From: SIRX01 sp965213905
Lineage (GTDB): Bacteria > Actinomycetota > Rubrobacteria > Rubrobacterales > Rubrobacteraceae
Assembly: GCA_965213905.1 (NCBI GenBank)
Contig: OZ243922.1
Location: 1,550,001-1,614,000 of the forward strand
Reading direction: 5' to 3'
DNA length: 64,000 nucleotides
Shown in pieces: positions 15,666-24,244 of the stretch. The first letter of the stretch is position 1. The number at the start of each line of letters is the position of its first letter. The notes below the pieces were generated by a model. The model did not search any database. It saw only the letters and a list, made by a program, of their open reading frames with translations, and was not told where the DNA came from. Both the position numbers and the translations under genes were made by a program.

Positions 15666-17107
15666 GCATGTGGAAACGCAAAAGGCAGAAAGTACGTTCG
15701 TCGGTTCCGGAAACACTTCCTGAGCTCATCTGGCGAACGCTAGGGCTGTGGGGGATTCCCTTGCGGATTGTATGGGCCGCCGGCAGGAGCATCTTGTGCG
15801 GAGGCTCCCTTCTCCTTTCGAGCTGGCCGGGACGGGTAGTTGCGGGCATCGTAGCCGGAATGGTGCTACTCGATGCTGGCTTCGGTAGCGATGAGATAGG
15901 AGTTCCTTTGGGCTGGCTACCTGTCTCCAATCTGCTCGTAGTTCTTGCCGTATTGGTGGCGGCGTTTCTCGCGTACCTCCGTAGGAGGATTTGGGAAGAA
16001 CACGTCGAGTCGGTTGTTTACGACGTGGTCCCGGGCCACAGCGCATCGCAGCCCGCTGTAGTCTGGTATCCGCCGAACCTCTACCGTTACGTGCAGCTCG
16101 GACGCTGGTTCGGACGTTGGGAACTGGGTTTTAGGGTTCCCGGGGCCATGAAAGAGGCCGAAGAGCAGGAAGTCACGACGCAGCTACGCTCGCGGCTCCC
16201 GGCCGCCCGCGGGTCCTCGTGGATGATCGATTGGAACTGGAGAAAAGGTACGGCCCGCGCGACCCTCGTCGAAGACGTGCCAGATGCTCTTTCCCGAGAA
16301 GACCTCCTTATACGGGTGGAGAATGAAGACAGCGGCGACCGGGACCGAATACCACTTGGGGTCAGTGTGGACGGCGTCGAGTTCTTCGACGTCGAGCAGA
16401 CGCCGCACCTCTTGAACACGGGCGAGACCGGCAACGGCAAGAGCGTCGCCCAGCTCGGCATCGTGTGCCACGCGCTAGAGCACGCCGATGCGTGGGAGGT
16501 CGTCGGCTGCGATCCCAAGAAGGTCGAGTTGGGTTACCTCGAAGGGAGGCCGGGCGTTCGGGAGGTGGCCCGCGACCTCCCACGCATCGCCAGGGCGGTT
16601 AAGCAAGCGGAGAAGGAGATGGACGAGCGGTTCGACCTGATGCAGCGGGTCGGCGTCAACCACATAAGGAATTACGATCCGGACGCCAAGCGGTTGCTGA
16701 TCGTCGTAGACGAGCTCCAGCAAGTCACGATGCCCTCCAACGCTAAGGACGAGGAGAGCAAGGCCGCCGACGAGATCAAGCTCAAAGTTAGGGCTGCTCT
16801 GGAGAGGATCGCGGCACTCGGGAGGGCTGCAGGGGTGCATCTCTGTCTGACAACGCAACGACCGGATGTCACCACGGGAATTCTTACCGGCCCCCTGAAG
16901 TTCAACCTCTCGGGAAGGATCGCTTGCGGACGGATGGATTCGACGGCCTCCACAATGGCCCTCGACACCGACTCCGCCACGCAGCTCCCGAGGCAGCCGA
17001 AAGGACGGGCCATCTGGCGCGGCCTCGAAGGAGACAAGCAGATACAGGTCGTTTACACAGTCGAGCACGATCTGCCGGAAACGGCAAGAGAGGAGGTAGC
17101 GGCATGA
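15662..17107 (+). CDS. FtsK/SpoIIIE-like DNA translocase or coupling protein
   Basis: A 481-residue ATPase with N-terminal membrane spans (about 40–110) and a C-terminal FtsK-type motor: Walker A NTGETGNGKSVAQ (about 249–261), Walker B RLLIVVDELQQ (about 340–350) and the LCLTTQRPDV sensor. On Gram-positive conjugative elements such proteins move single- or double-stranded DNA to the recipient. It is coupled to a replication-relaxation protein upstream and a membrane protein downstream. Much shorter than chromosomal FtsK and without a gamma domain. Confidence 0.8.
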   Translation: MSMWKRKRQKVRSSVPETLPELIWRTLGLWGIPLRIVWAAGRSILCGGSLLLSSWPGRVVAGIVAGMVLLDAGFGSDEIGVPLGWLPVSNLLVVLAVLVAAFLAYLRRRIWEEHVESVVYDVVPGHSASQPAVVWYPPNLYRYVQLGRWFGRWELGFRVPGAMKEAEEQEVTTQLRSRLPAARGSSWMIDWNWRKGTARATLVEDVPDALSREDLLIRVENEDSGDRDRIPLGVSVDGVEFFDVEQTPHLLNTGETGNGKSVAQLGIVCHALEHADAWEVVGCDPKKVELGYLEGRPGVREVARDLPRIARAVKQAEKEMDERFDLMQRVGVNHIRNYDPDAKRLLIVVDELQQVTMPSNAKDEESKAADEIKLKVRAALERIAALGRAAGVHLCLTTQRPDVTTGILTGPLKFNLSGRIACGRMDSTASTMALDTDSATQLPRQPKGRAIWRGLEGDKQIQVVYTVEHDLPETAREEVAA

Positions 17108-17733
17108 AGGAGACCAAAGAGCGGACGGTGGTGGAGCACACCTCGCCCATCTGGCGCGTCGCGGGCGTGGCGCTCGCTTTCGGCGCGATAGCCGCGCTCG
17201 GGTACTACTTCCAGGAGATCGGCTACGTGGACGAATTCTCGACTGTCGCCGTGATTACCGTGTTCTTCTCGGTCTCGTTCTGGGCGCGCAAAAGGCCGGA
17301 CAGGTTGAGGCGGAGGTTCGGGCCTTTCGGACGGATCGCGTCGGCTATCCAGGAATCCGGCAACGACATCCGCGAGTTCGTCTACGAGCGTCCGCTCCGG
17401 GTCGGGGTCGTTATCGCCGCCGGGTACGGTGTGGCCGTGGTAATCGCGAAGTCCGCGCTGGTGGCTATCCTTACGAACATCTACGCCTGGCCGTTGGCCG
17501 TAGCTGCAGGGTGCGCGGTAGGCGCACTCGTCTCAGCACCGGAGTATTTCGCAAACCTCTTCCGCCGTGTGTCCCTACCCAACGATGATGAGGATTCCGT
17601 GAACGACGCATCCCCGGTCGAAGAGGACGAGTACCTCGGAGAGGGCCTCGAAGACGAGAACGAGATAGGCCGTGCCCGCCGGGACCGCGAAGCGCGAGAC
17701 CACGAAGCGCGCCGGGCAGCCGGGGAGGAGTAG
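17104..17733 (+). CDS. Membrane protein of the transfer operon
   Basis: A 209-residue protein starting at ATG 17104 (ATGA overlap with the FtsK-like stop). Four hydrophobic spans: two in residues about 15–60 and two in about 95–145 (VGVVIAAGYGVAVVIAKSALVAILT). The C-terminal 60 residues are strongly acidic, then Arg-rich (RARRDREARDHEARRAAGEE). No family known. Position suggests a partner of the translocase at the membrane. Confidence 0.6.
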   Translation: MKETKERTVVEHTSPIWRVAGVALAFGAIAALGYYFQEIGYVDEFSTVAVITVFFSVSFWARKRPDRLRRRFGPFGRIASAIQESGNDIREFVYERPLRVGVVIAAGYGVAVVIAKSALVAILTNIYAWPLAVAAGCAVGALVSAPEYFANLFRRVSLPNDDEDSVNDASPVEEDEYLGEGLEDENEIGRARRDREARDHEARRAAGEE

Positions 17734-17737
17734 GCAA

Positions 17738-18301
17738 GTGCGCTACGTCAACGGCTGGGAAGGGTTGCTGAGGAGAACGCTGCGGACGACTTACTCTCCG
17801 AGGAAGGCTGTGCTGCTGACCGCCGGCGTTCTGAAGGTCTTCTCGCTTGCCGTATCGGCGTGCTCCGGCCTCGGTGGGAATGAACAAGCAGTTCGGCAGC
17901 AGGAACCGGAGGCTGCTGAGGAAGACGTCCGCCCCGAGGTCCCCGACGTGGCCGGTACGTGGAAGGGAGACGTCGAGGACGGCGGCACGGCCACCCTGAG
18001 GCTTCGTCAAGAAGGAGCCCGGTTGTCGGGGTCTCTAACGTTTGTCAAGGAGCAACCCTTCACGGGGGAAGGCACCTACACCTACCGTTGGGAGGACGGC
18101 ACTGGTTCGGTGAGTCCCTCCGGCCGCGTAGAACTTTCGGGCCCGCCTGCAGAGACGACCCGGCCGGATGGCACGGTGAGCCCGGTCGAGGGCGACGGAG
18201 AGCTGGACTTCAGCAGCGAACTTCTGGGCCCTTCCAAGATGGACGGTTTCTTCTACATGGCCGGCTCGTATACCGTGATCCTATGGCAGGATCCGGGATA
18301 A
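17738..18301 (+). CDS. Lipoprotein with a beta-rich domain
   Basis: A 187-residue protein from GTG 17738, with GGAGGAG seven bases upstream. A basic start and hydrophobic segment lead to the lipobox LAVSAC (Cys near 42), followed by a linker rich in Glu and a beta-type domain beginning VAGTWKGDVEDGGTATLRLRQEG, like the small lipocalin-type domains of actinobacterial lipoproteins. Probably surface-exposed and part of the transfer operon. Confidence 0.6.
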   Translation: MRYVNGWEGLLRRTLRTTYSPRKAVLLTAGVLKVFSLAVSACSGLGGNEQAVRQQEPEAAEEDVRPEVPDVAGTWKGDVEDGGTATLRLRQEGARLSGSLTFVKEQPFTGEGTYTYRWEDGTGSVSPSGRVELSGPPAETTRPDGTVSPVEGDGELDFSSELLGPSKMDGFFYMAGSYTVILWQDPG

Positions 18302-18634
18302 GTAACGGCAAGAGGAGGAGTTGGTGAGGGGTGGCGGGTTAACCATCCAGGGTGTGTCCCTTAGGGAAGAGGTCGGAATGGTGGAAGCGACAGATCATAG
18401 ATACTGACTACGATGAAGAAACCTGGTCTGAGCACAAGAAAGCCCTCGAACGAAACCGCCGCGAAGCCGGCCAGTATCGTAAGCTCTTTGAGTAATCCCG
18501 CAACTCTTCCCCATAACCGCGCTAACTTCTTCGGTCACTCCTAGCTAATTCTGCTACTTCAGTAATTGCGCTACTCCAGTACAATCAATTTGACAAACAT
18601 CCAAGATGCCCAAGTTAAAAAGGGAGGATTGTAG
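18302..18634 (+). other. Gap with two very small frames, a direct repeat and a promoter-like -35
   Basis: GAGGAGGAG (18312–18320) precedes GTG 18324, which opens a 27-codon frame ending at 18407; a second frame (18352–18495) in another phase encodes WWKRQIIDTDYDEETWSEH and on to RKLFE. Together they could be one small gene with a frameshift. Further on, GCTACTTCAGTA (18553–18564) and GCTACTCCAGTA (18570–18581) form a 12-base direct repeat with one mismatch, just ahead of TTGACA (18590–18595). The repeat is a plausible operator for the next genes; no clear -10 is seen. Confidence 0.35.
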
Positions 18635-18976
18635 ATGAGTGTCGGGGACAAAGACGGAAACGATGAGTTGCGGGAGCATGGGTTCGAGATAATGCCCGAG
18701 GAAAAGGTTGCTGAAGGCACCACTCACGTTACCTTCTTCGGAGCCGTGCGGTACGTCCCGGAAATGGGCGAACGTGTGGAACTCCGCGCTGCGGACGGCT
18801 CCTGGCGAAGCGGATACCGGGCAACTTCTGAGGTTACGACCGATGACGAGTACCCGGGTGAGGACGTTGTATGGATCTCAACTGAGGAGGAATGGAACAC
18901 CGCTGCTTCCGAGGGGCGGGCATCGGCGGGTGCTCCCTGGCCGCTGGCGCAGATGAGATCTCCTGAAGAACGGTGA
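18635..18976 (+). CDS. Hypothetical acidic protein
   Basis: A 113-residue protein with a good ribosome site (AAAGGGAGG nine bases before ATG 18635). It is acidic, with a beta-rich middle (EGTTHVTFFGAVRYVPEMGERVELRAADGSW) and DDEYPGEDVVWIS. I do not recognise a family. It starts a short run of three small genes at the right side of the plasmid-type segment. Confidence 0.55.
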   Translation: MSVGDKDGNDELREHGFEIMPEEKVAEGTTHVTFFGAVRYVPEMGERVELRAADGSWRSGYRATSEVTTDDEYPGEDVVWISTEEEWNTAASEGRASAGAPWPLAQMRSPEER

Positions 18977-18982
18977 GGGTGG

Positions 18983-19276
18983 ATGGCATGCACCATCAGA
19001 GGCATATCTTCCGGCGAAGAGGTGGAGCTGACCTGGCGCGACGGCGTGATCTTCGGCCACGAGGGGCGCAAAGAACTTCTTGAGGCGAAGGCCGAGGGCC
19101 TCGAAGGGTTTCCAGTGGGCCGGGGGCCCGGCGGATGGCCGGTGAGCGAGGCCGACCACCTCCAACACCCATACGCTGCCTACACGCTAATGCTTTGGGG
19201 CATCTTCCAGGAGGTCCTCGCCGAGGAGGGCGAGATCCCCGAGGCTCCAACGCTGCCACCGGGGATGATCCCTTGA
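18983..19276 (+). CDS. Hypothetical small protein
   Basis: A 97-residue protein six bases after the preceding stop. It opens with MACTIRGISSGEEVELTWRDG, a short beta-strand pair, then an amphipathic helix and a Pro-rich end (EAPTLPPGMIP). No known motif. Likely co-transcribed with its neighbours. Confidence 0.5.
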   Translation: MACTIRGISSGEEVELTWRDGVIFGHEGRKELLEAKAEGLEGFPVGRGPGGWPVSEADHLQHPYAAYTLMLWGIFQEVLAEEGEIPEAPTLPPGMIP

Positions 19277-19292
19277 GAAGAGGAGCAAGACG

Positions 19293-19556
19293 CTGACGAC
19301 TATCGAGGGTAGACGGTTCATCGTAGCCGCCGGGATGGTCGGCGCCGCCGCCGGCGGTTTCTGGTGCGGGCTCGCCTTCGAGCGTGCCTTCTCCGCTACT
19401 GGTACGCTCCTCGACCTGGTGGCGCTGGCGATAGCAGGGCTGCTGACGCTCGTGATCTCATGGTACGTGTGGCGGGCTGGCAGTAGAGTTGCACTTCTCG
19501 GCTACCTAGTCGTTGCGGGCGTGGCGGCTTCTCTAGGACCGGCGCTAGTGTTCTGA
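19293..19556 (+). CDS. Small membrane protein, probable CTG start
   Basis: ATG 19335 has no ribosome site, whereas GAGGAG (19279–19284) lies eight bases before an in-frame CTG at 19293; the extra residues LTTIEGRRFIVAAG fit a cytosolic N-terminus. The 87-residue product has three hydrophobic spans (VGAAAGGFWCGLAF; LLDLVALAIAGLLTLVISWYV; VALLGYLVVAGVAASLGPALVF). The start codon is inferred; 19335 remains possible. Function unknown. Confidence 0.45.
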   Translation: MTTIEGRRFIVAAGMVGAAAGGFWCGLAFERAFSATGTLLDLVALAIAGLLTLVISWYVWRAGSRVALLGYLVVAGVAASLGPALVF

Positions 19557-19590
19557 AGTTCGACGATAGCGGCGGAACTAAAGAACAATT

Positions 19591-19619
19591 ATTTTCACAA
19601 GTCTTAACAATCTGTTGGC
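19591..19619. other. AT-rich sequence shared with 46080–46108; candidate attachment site
   Basis: This 29-base stretch is identical at 23 positions, without gaps, to 46080–46108. The shared core is TCTTAACAAT, flanked by matching TTCA on the left and TTGGC on the right. Both copies lie just beyond the downstream end of a minus-strand block containing a tyrosine recombinase. An attL/attR-type site is the simplest reading; I found no second copy at the other end of either block. Confidence 0.4.
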
Positions 19620-19687
19620 CTGCCTGGTCCCGTAGCTCTCTATCTCGGCGGGAAGGTCGAGTAGCGGAAGCCGCACGGGGGGAGAGC

Positions 19688-22600
19688 CTAGCTGCGATCC
19701 CACTCCTCGAGCGCTCTTTGCGCCTCGAACGTATAACGTTCCATCAAAACATCGAATACGTCCATCGTGCGGGTCCGGAGAGTTTCGTCGGCCGTCGGGT
19801 CGATGTAAAGGCGAAGGACGAGTCTCACGAGTTTTTCGCCGCCGGGCGAGTAAGGGTCCTCGTCGTACGGGTTGTCGAGGATTGTCTTGAGTACCAACAG
19901 GGACCATTCGGGGTCTTCGAGCCCATAGTGCAGCAGGTATTTGGAGAATTCGTGCGACCCCGCGTGCAAGGCGCGTGAGCCTGCGAAGTCCTCGACAAAT
20001 TCGCGCAGACCCGGGGAACGGGTGCCCCGAGTGTGGCGAAAAGCGTTCGCCACGAAGTCTCGGACCTTGTCGTCCTTGTCGTCGAGCAATCGGGCCAACT
20101 TGCCGGCACAGTAAGCAGATTGCTCACCGTTGAGGTTATGCGCGTAGACGCGCGCTGCTCCCCGCCGCAGTGCTGATGGTCCACTCGTTGATCTCTCTGC
20201 CAACTCGCGCGCGTACAGGAGATCTGCATCCGACCCGAGGATGCTGGCCGGCGAGATGGCGGCCACGCAGGCCACCACCGCGCCCCCTTGCTGGCAGTCT
20301 TCATCGGCATTCTCCAGCATCGCCTCGATGAACGGCCTCATCCGCAAGAAGTATTGGTAAGAGCCGTAGCGCAGAAAGTCAGGCACCGGCCAGGAGCAAA
20401 GCAACTCAGGATGCCCATCCATCGCCGCCTCGAACAGCGAGATGGCTCGTCCTCGGTCCTCGTGAAGGAGGTAGAGGAGCTCTTCGATGGCTCCCGATCG
20501 GAGCGCCGTCGAAGGATCGATGGATGCAAACTCGAGCAGGGTCCACATACGATTCTTGGCCTCGGCGGTTTCCCTCGCGCGCAGGGCGCCCATAAGGGTC
20601 TTGAGCGAGGAGCCACGATCTGAATTGATGTATACGCCGTGGGGTCCCTGTCCGCCAGGCTCCTTCTCGACCTCGTATTTACCCATCGGCCCGCGGACCG
20701 CGTCTTCCAGTAGGTCCAACATCTCGTCGCTCAGCCCACCTTCGGCCCGCTTTTCCAACGCCCAGGCGATGGTCCGTGTGATATCGCCGTCTCTTCTAGC
20801 GGAGAAGCGCGCTATCAGGTCGAACACCCACTCACCGGGTGCGTCTGACTCGGACAGTCCGTCGATGAAGGCTCGTACGTAGGGAAAGTCAAGATCAGTT
20901 GGTGCCTGCAAGGCAAGGGGGTAGAAGCGCTCGGGATTTTCCTTTGCCTGTTTGGAGAGGACGCTGCCGAGTTGTCCAGAACCGCCTCTATGCCAGTCCT
21001 TGTGCCGGACCTTTCCCTTGTACTTTCCCATTGCCCGAAGCCATGCCTCGTCCGACATGTTCGCTATCGCTTCCTCTGTAATAGGAGAATTCTCGGTCCA
21101 GGCTATGCCAGATTGCCTCAGAGGATCTTCGGAGGCTCTTACTCCGGGGAACTTACGTTCTAACTCCGCGAGCCGTTTCGCACCACGCTCCGTGAGGTGT
21201 TCCGCAGGTATCTCGTGCAGTAAATAGAGCTGCTCCAACCCGCGTAGTTTCAAACCATGGAGCCCTAAGTGTATGCAAACAGCGTTGTAAGAGAGAATGA
21301 TTGTCTCTAGCGCAACCCTCTGATCGGCGGACAAAAACGGGTAGATCGCCTTAATGAGCTGCCGAGTGTCGTATTGCTCCCTGTCGCCCAACTCCAGACG
21401 CCGCGCGTCCCCGACAAGGAAGTGCAGAGCATCGCCGGCGTACAGCTCTGGCACCGCGCGATAGGCATGTGCGAGGAGCTGTTGGGGGGTCTGGTAAGGC
21501 AAGTCGGCCAGGCGCTCGGCTACCCGCCTGAACTCGTCGGGTTCTGCGTAGGAGAGGGCAGACAGGGCGGAGACCAGGGCTCGCATGAGGCTCTCTTTGT
21601 TGTCTTCGGATTCAGCACCGTACCAGCCATAAGCAAGACGGTCCCGTGCGAAGTACGGCCAGTCTTCTTCCCGCTCCTCTGTAAATCCCACGACGCGCTC
21701 CACCCATGGCAGCACCTGCTCGACGAATACATGTGGCTCCGCCTCGCTCGCAGCTTTCACCGCCTCGTCAAAAACGTAGTTGCTTATCGAATTTCTCTTC
21801 TGCGAGTATGGACTGTAAAACTCGTATTCGGTGGAACGTGGCGCGAGACCTTCGAGCGTCTTGTCGAGGATGAGTCGGATGAGGCTGCAAGTCTCTCGGG
21901 GAAACGCTTTGGCTACGTCGTGCAGTTCATGCACTCGTCCGAGCTCTGAGACCGGCGTTCGCTGAAGCATGCTCTCGAAGAGCCGTACGGCTTCTAGCGT
22001 ATTCCAATCTCTTATGCGGGCCAACATCCAGCGCACCCGCTTCTCCCACAATCCATCCCGCTCAGCGAGGGGTTGGATGAGCTCAACGACGGCTGCCTGC
22101 TCGACGTCGATCATCGAGATCAGGTAGGGGACGACCTCCGAGTCGATCACCTCGTCTTCTTCGGAAAAGAGCTCCTGGAGTTGCCCCTCCTTCATGCGCG
22201 CGAACCAACCGGGGTTTCCTCCCATGGCCATCAGCAGCCTCTTCCTAAGCGCTGAATTTGCGATTATCCTCTGGGCTAGGAACCACTCGTCGTCGGTCGG
22301 GGTGTGCAGGGACCCGAACCAGCCTAGCACTAGAAGCTTGAGGTGAACCCGCAGGTTTTCTGCACGCAGCAGGCGTTGGAGGTCACCAAGGTAGGCGCGG
22401 TCGCCATTGCCCCGCAGGTAAGACAGCACGTGAACGATCCGGGGCCGCTCCGACAGCCCCTGATCCCCTTCCAGTACGGCCTCGGGAAGCCTTCCGCCTT
22501 CCTCCACGAAGTGCCGGGCGTAGCAGTAATCGAAGAACGTCTGGTGGAGAAAACTCCAGTCGTTCGCGTTGGGAACTAAGATGCCTTCGCTGGAGAGCCA

Positions 22601-24244
22601 GTCTGCGGCCGCCCGGAGATGCTCTGTCTCGGGCCTGGCGAAGACCGAGCGTGGAGCCGACGTCCGCTGGGCGCGGTTCATGTGATCGGTTAGCAGGCGC
22701 AAGGCCTCTTGGCGTTCGGAGGCGGGCGGACTATCGGGGATGTTCGCGAGAACAACATCGCGCCAGAGCAGAGCGTACAGGTCTTGCAGCGTTGAGATGC
22801 CAAAGGCGTCGTCACCACCAGCGTCTGCTGGCTGCGCGAGAGTTGCCAGCAGACGCGAGAAGAGGTCCAGATGCAGTGGTACGCGCAGTAGATCCTTGGT
22901 GGCGGGCGAGAGATCTTCCAGATCGATACCCTGACTATCGAGAACACTTCGTATCTCGTCGTCCGATAGAGGTGGCAAGGCGAAGCGGCGCGCCACCTCG
23001 ACGCGCTCCAACCGCGGATCGTTGCTCAGGTCGAAAGCCCGGCACGAGAACAAGACCCGCACATTCGGTATGTCCCGTAGTTTGGCTACCGTCTCCAAGA
23101 CCAGGGCGAGTGTACGCTGATCTCTCGCCATCGAAAGCGAGAGGGCGTCAATCTGGTCCAAGAGCACTACCAGCCCCTCGTCGCTTGCGAGGCGGCGCAC
23201 CACACGGTCAATGCGATCCGGCAGGTCCAATCTTTCCTGCAAACTTTGACGGTCGACGACGCCCGAAAGTTGGGCGTCTGCCTTGATAGCAAGCACGGTT
23301 GCTCCGGCGGCCTCCAACTCGCGAACGACGTCGTGCATCATCACTGTCTTGCCCATGCCGGCCCCGTCCAGGAGCATGGCTACGTTGCTCTCGGCGTTCT
23401 CGCTATCCGCCTCTTGCAGCCACCCAACGATGTCGTCTACGACGCCACGCTCCAGGCGCCGGCCGGTGTTGCCGAAGGTGTGCTTGTGCTGCTTGAGGAC
23501 TGATCCGCAGGCCCTCACCGACTCACGCAAGTCCGCCACGTCAGACGGGCTAGAGAGCACGACGCGGTCCACTGTCTGCAGAGACTTGCGCAGTTTTACC
23601 GCGGTAAACTGCCCTCGCCGACGCGCTTCCCCGCCAACCCGGTCGCGCAGCAGGCTGAACAGCGATCGCTTTGGTCTGTTGCTGTCCGGTACCCAGTAAG
23701 GGGCCATGTCTCGCTCGATTTGTCCCAACGGCCATATTTCAACGTCGATGTGGCTAAAGAAATCCAGGGTATCGGCGGAGTCGGACGACTTGGACCGTAG
23801 GCTTTCGATTCTCCGGACAATCGTCTGCTGTCGGCCGTTGAGCCTCTGCAACCACTCGTCGTATTCGGCACTGTGCGCGGCCCTCTCGCACAAACTTTTC
23901 AATTGAAAGTGTTCATCCCGGCCTTCTCCTACACAGAGGAAGAGGCGATCTTCACCCCGGCGAAAGCCTTCGTCTCCGAACTGCTCGTCGAAGTCCTTCC
24001 ACAGCTTCCGCCACGGCTGCTGGTTCGAGCGTACGGTCTCCTTGGCCTGTATGAAGGTCCGGTGTCCGTCGGCAAAGGTAACGACTGTGTCGTCGACTTC
24101 TGTAGGGGCCTCGACACGTACGGCATCGACCCACTCGTCATCGGGACGCGCGGCAGCGTCGCACAGACGTCCGAGAAAGAGAGCGGAAACAGAATTTTGA
24201 TAGAAGATGCCAGATTGGGTAGTGGGCCCTCCCGGCTCGCTCAT
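19688..24244 (-). CDS. Avs-like STAND NTPase with N-terminal Cap4/DUF4297-type nuclease
   Basis: A 1518-residue protein. Residues 1–70 carry SGIFYQNSVSALFLGRL and a PD-(D/E)xK-like site (VDDTVV ... FIQAKET: D51/D52, Q66, K68), as in the Cap4/DUF4297 effector nucleases. A STAND P-loop NTPase follows: Walker A LLDGAGMGKT (291–300) and Walker B LVVLLDQIDAL (358–368). The remaining thousand residues are helical repeats, the usual sensor part. Avs proteins of this layout recognise phage proteins and then degrade DNA; the trigger here is unknown. Its ATG overlaps the stop of the upstream recombinase gene as ATGA, so it is translated from the same operon. Confidence 0.85.
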   Translation of the reverse strand: MSEPGGPTTQSGIFYQNSVSALFLGRLCDAAARPDDEWVDAVRVEAPTEVDDTVVTFADGHRTFIQAKETVRSNQQPWRKLWKDFDEQFGDEGFRRGEDRLFLCVGEGRDEHFQLKSLCERAAHSAEYDEWLQRLNGRQQTIVRRIESLRSKSSDSADTLDFFSHIDVEIWPLGQIERDMAPYWVPDSNRPKRSLFSLLRDRVGGEARRRGQFTAVKLRKSLQTVDRVVLSSPSDVADLRESVRACGSVLKQHKHTFGNTGRRLERGVVDDIVGWLQEADSENAESNVAMLLDGAGMGKTVMMHDVVRELEAAGATVLAIKADAQLSGVVDRQSLQERLDLPDRIDRVVRRLASDEGLVVLLDQIDALSLSMARDQRTLALVLETVAKLRDIPNVRVLFSCRAFDLSNDPRLERVEVARRFALPPLSDDEIRSVLDSQGIDLEDLSPATKDLLRVPLHLDLFSRLLATLAQPADAGGDDAFGISTLQDLYALLWRDVVLANIPDSPPASERQEALRLLTDHMNRAQRTSAPRSVFARPETEHLRAAADWLSSEGILVPNANDWSFLHQTFFDYCYARHFVEEGGRLPEAVLEGDQGLSERPRIVHVLSYLRGNGDRAYLGDLQRLLRAENLRVHLKLLVLGWFGSLHTPTDDEWFLAQRIIANSALRKRLLMAMGGNPGWFARMKEGQLQELFSEEDEVIDSEVVPYLISMIDVEQAAVVELIQPLAERDGLWEKRVRWMLARIRDWNTLEAVRLFESMLQRTPVSELGRVHELHDVAKAFPRETCSLIRLILDKTLEGLAPRSTEYEFYSPYSQKRNSISNYVFDEAVKAASEAEPHVFVEQVLPWVERVVGFTEEREEDWPYFARDRLAYGWYGAESEDNKESLMRALVSALSALSYAEPDEFRRVAERLADLPYQTPQQLLAHAYRAVPELYAGDALHFLVGDARRLELGDREQYDTRQLIKAIYPFLSADQRVALETIILSYNAVCIHLGLHGLKLRGLEQLYLLHEIPAEHLTERGAKRLAELERKFPGVRASEDPLRQSGIAWTENSPITEEAIANMSDEAWLRAMGKYKGKVRHKDWHRGGSGQLGSVLSKQAKENPERFYPLALQAPTDLDFPYVRAFIDGLSESDAPGEWVFDLIARFSARRDGDITRTIAWALEKRAEGGLSDEMLDLLEDAVRGPMGKYEVEKEPGGQGPHGVYINSDRGSSLKTLMGALRARETAEAKNRMWTLLEFASIDPSTALRSGAIEELLYLLHEDRGRAISLFEAAMDGHPELLCSWPVPDFLRYGSYQYFLRMRPFIEAMLENADEDCQQGGAVVACVAAISPASILGSDADLLYARELAERSTSGPSALRRGAARVYAHNLNGEQSAYCAGKLARLLDDKDDKVRDFVANAFRHTRGTRSPGLREFVEDFAGSRALHAGSHEFSKYLLHYGLEDPEWSLLVLKTILDNPYDEDPYSPGGEKLVRLVLRLYIDPTADETLRTRTMDVFDVLMERYTFEAQRALEEWDRS

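Noticed and set aside
22651..23286. 211-residue plus-strand frame within the STAND gene
   Set aside because: Arg/Pro-rich antisense translation inside a domain-verified minus-strand gene.
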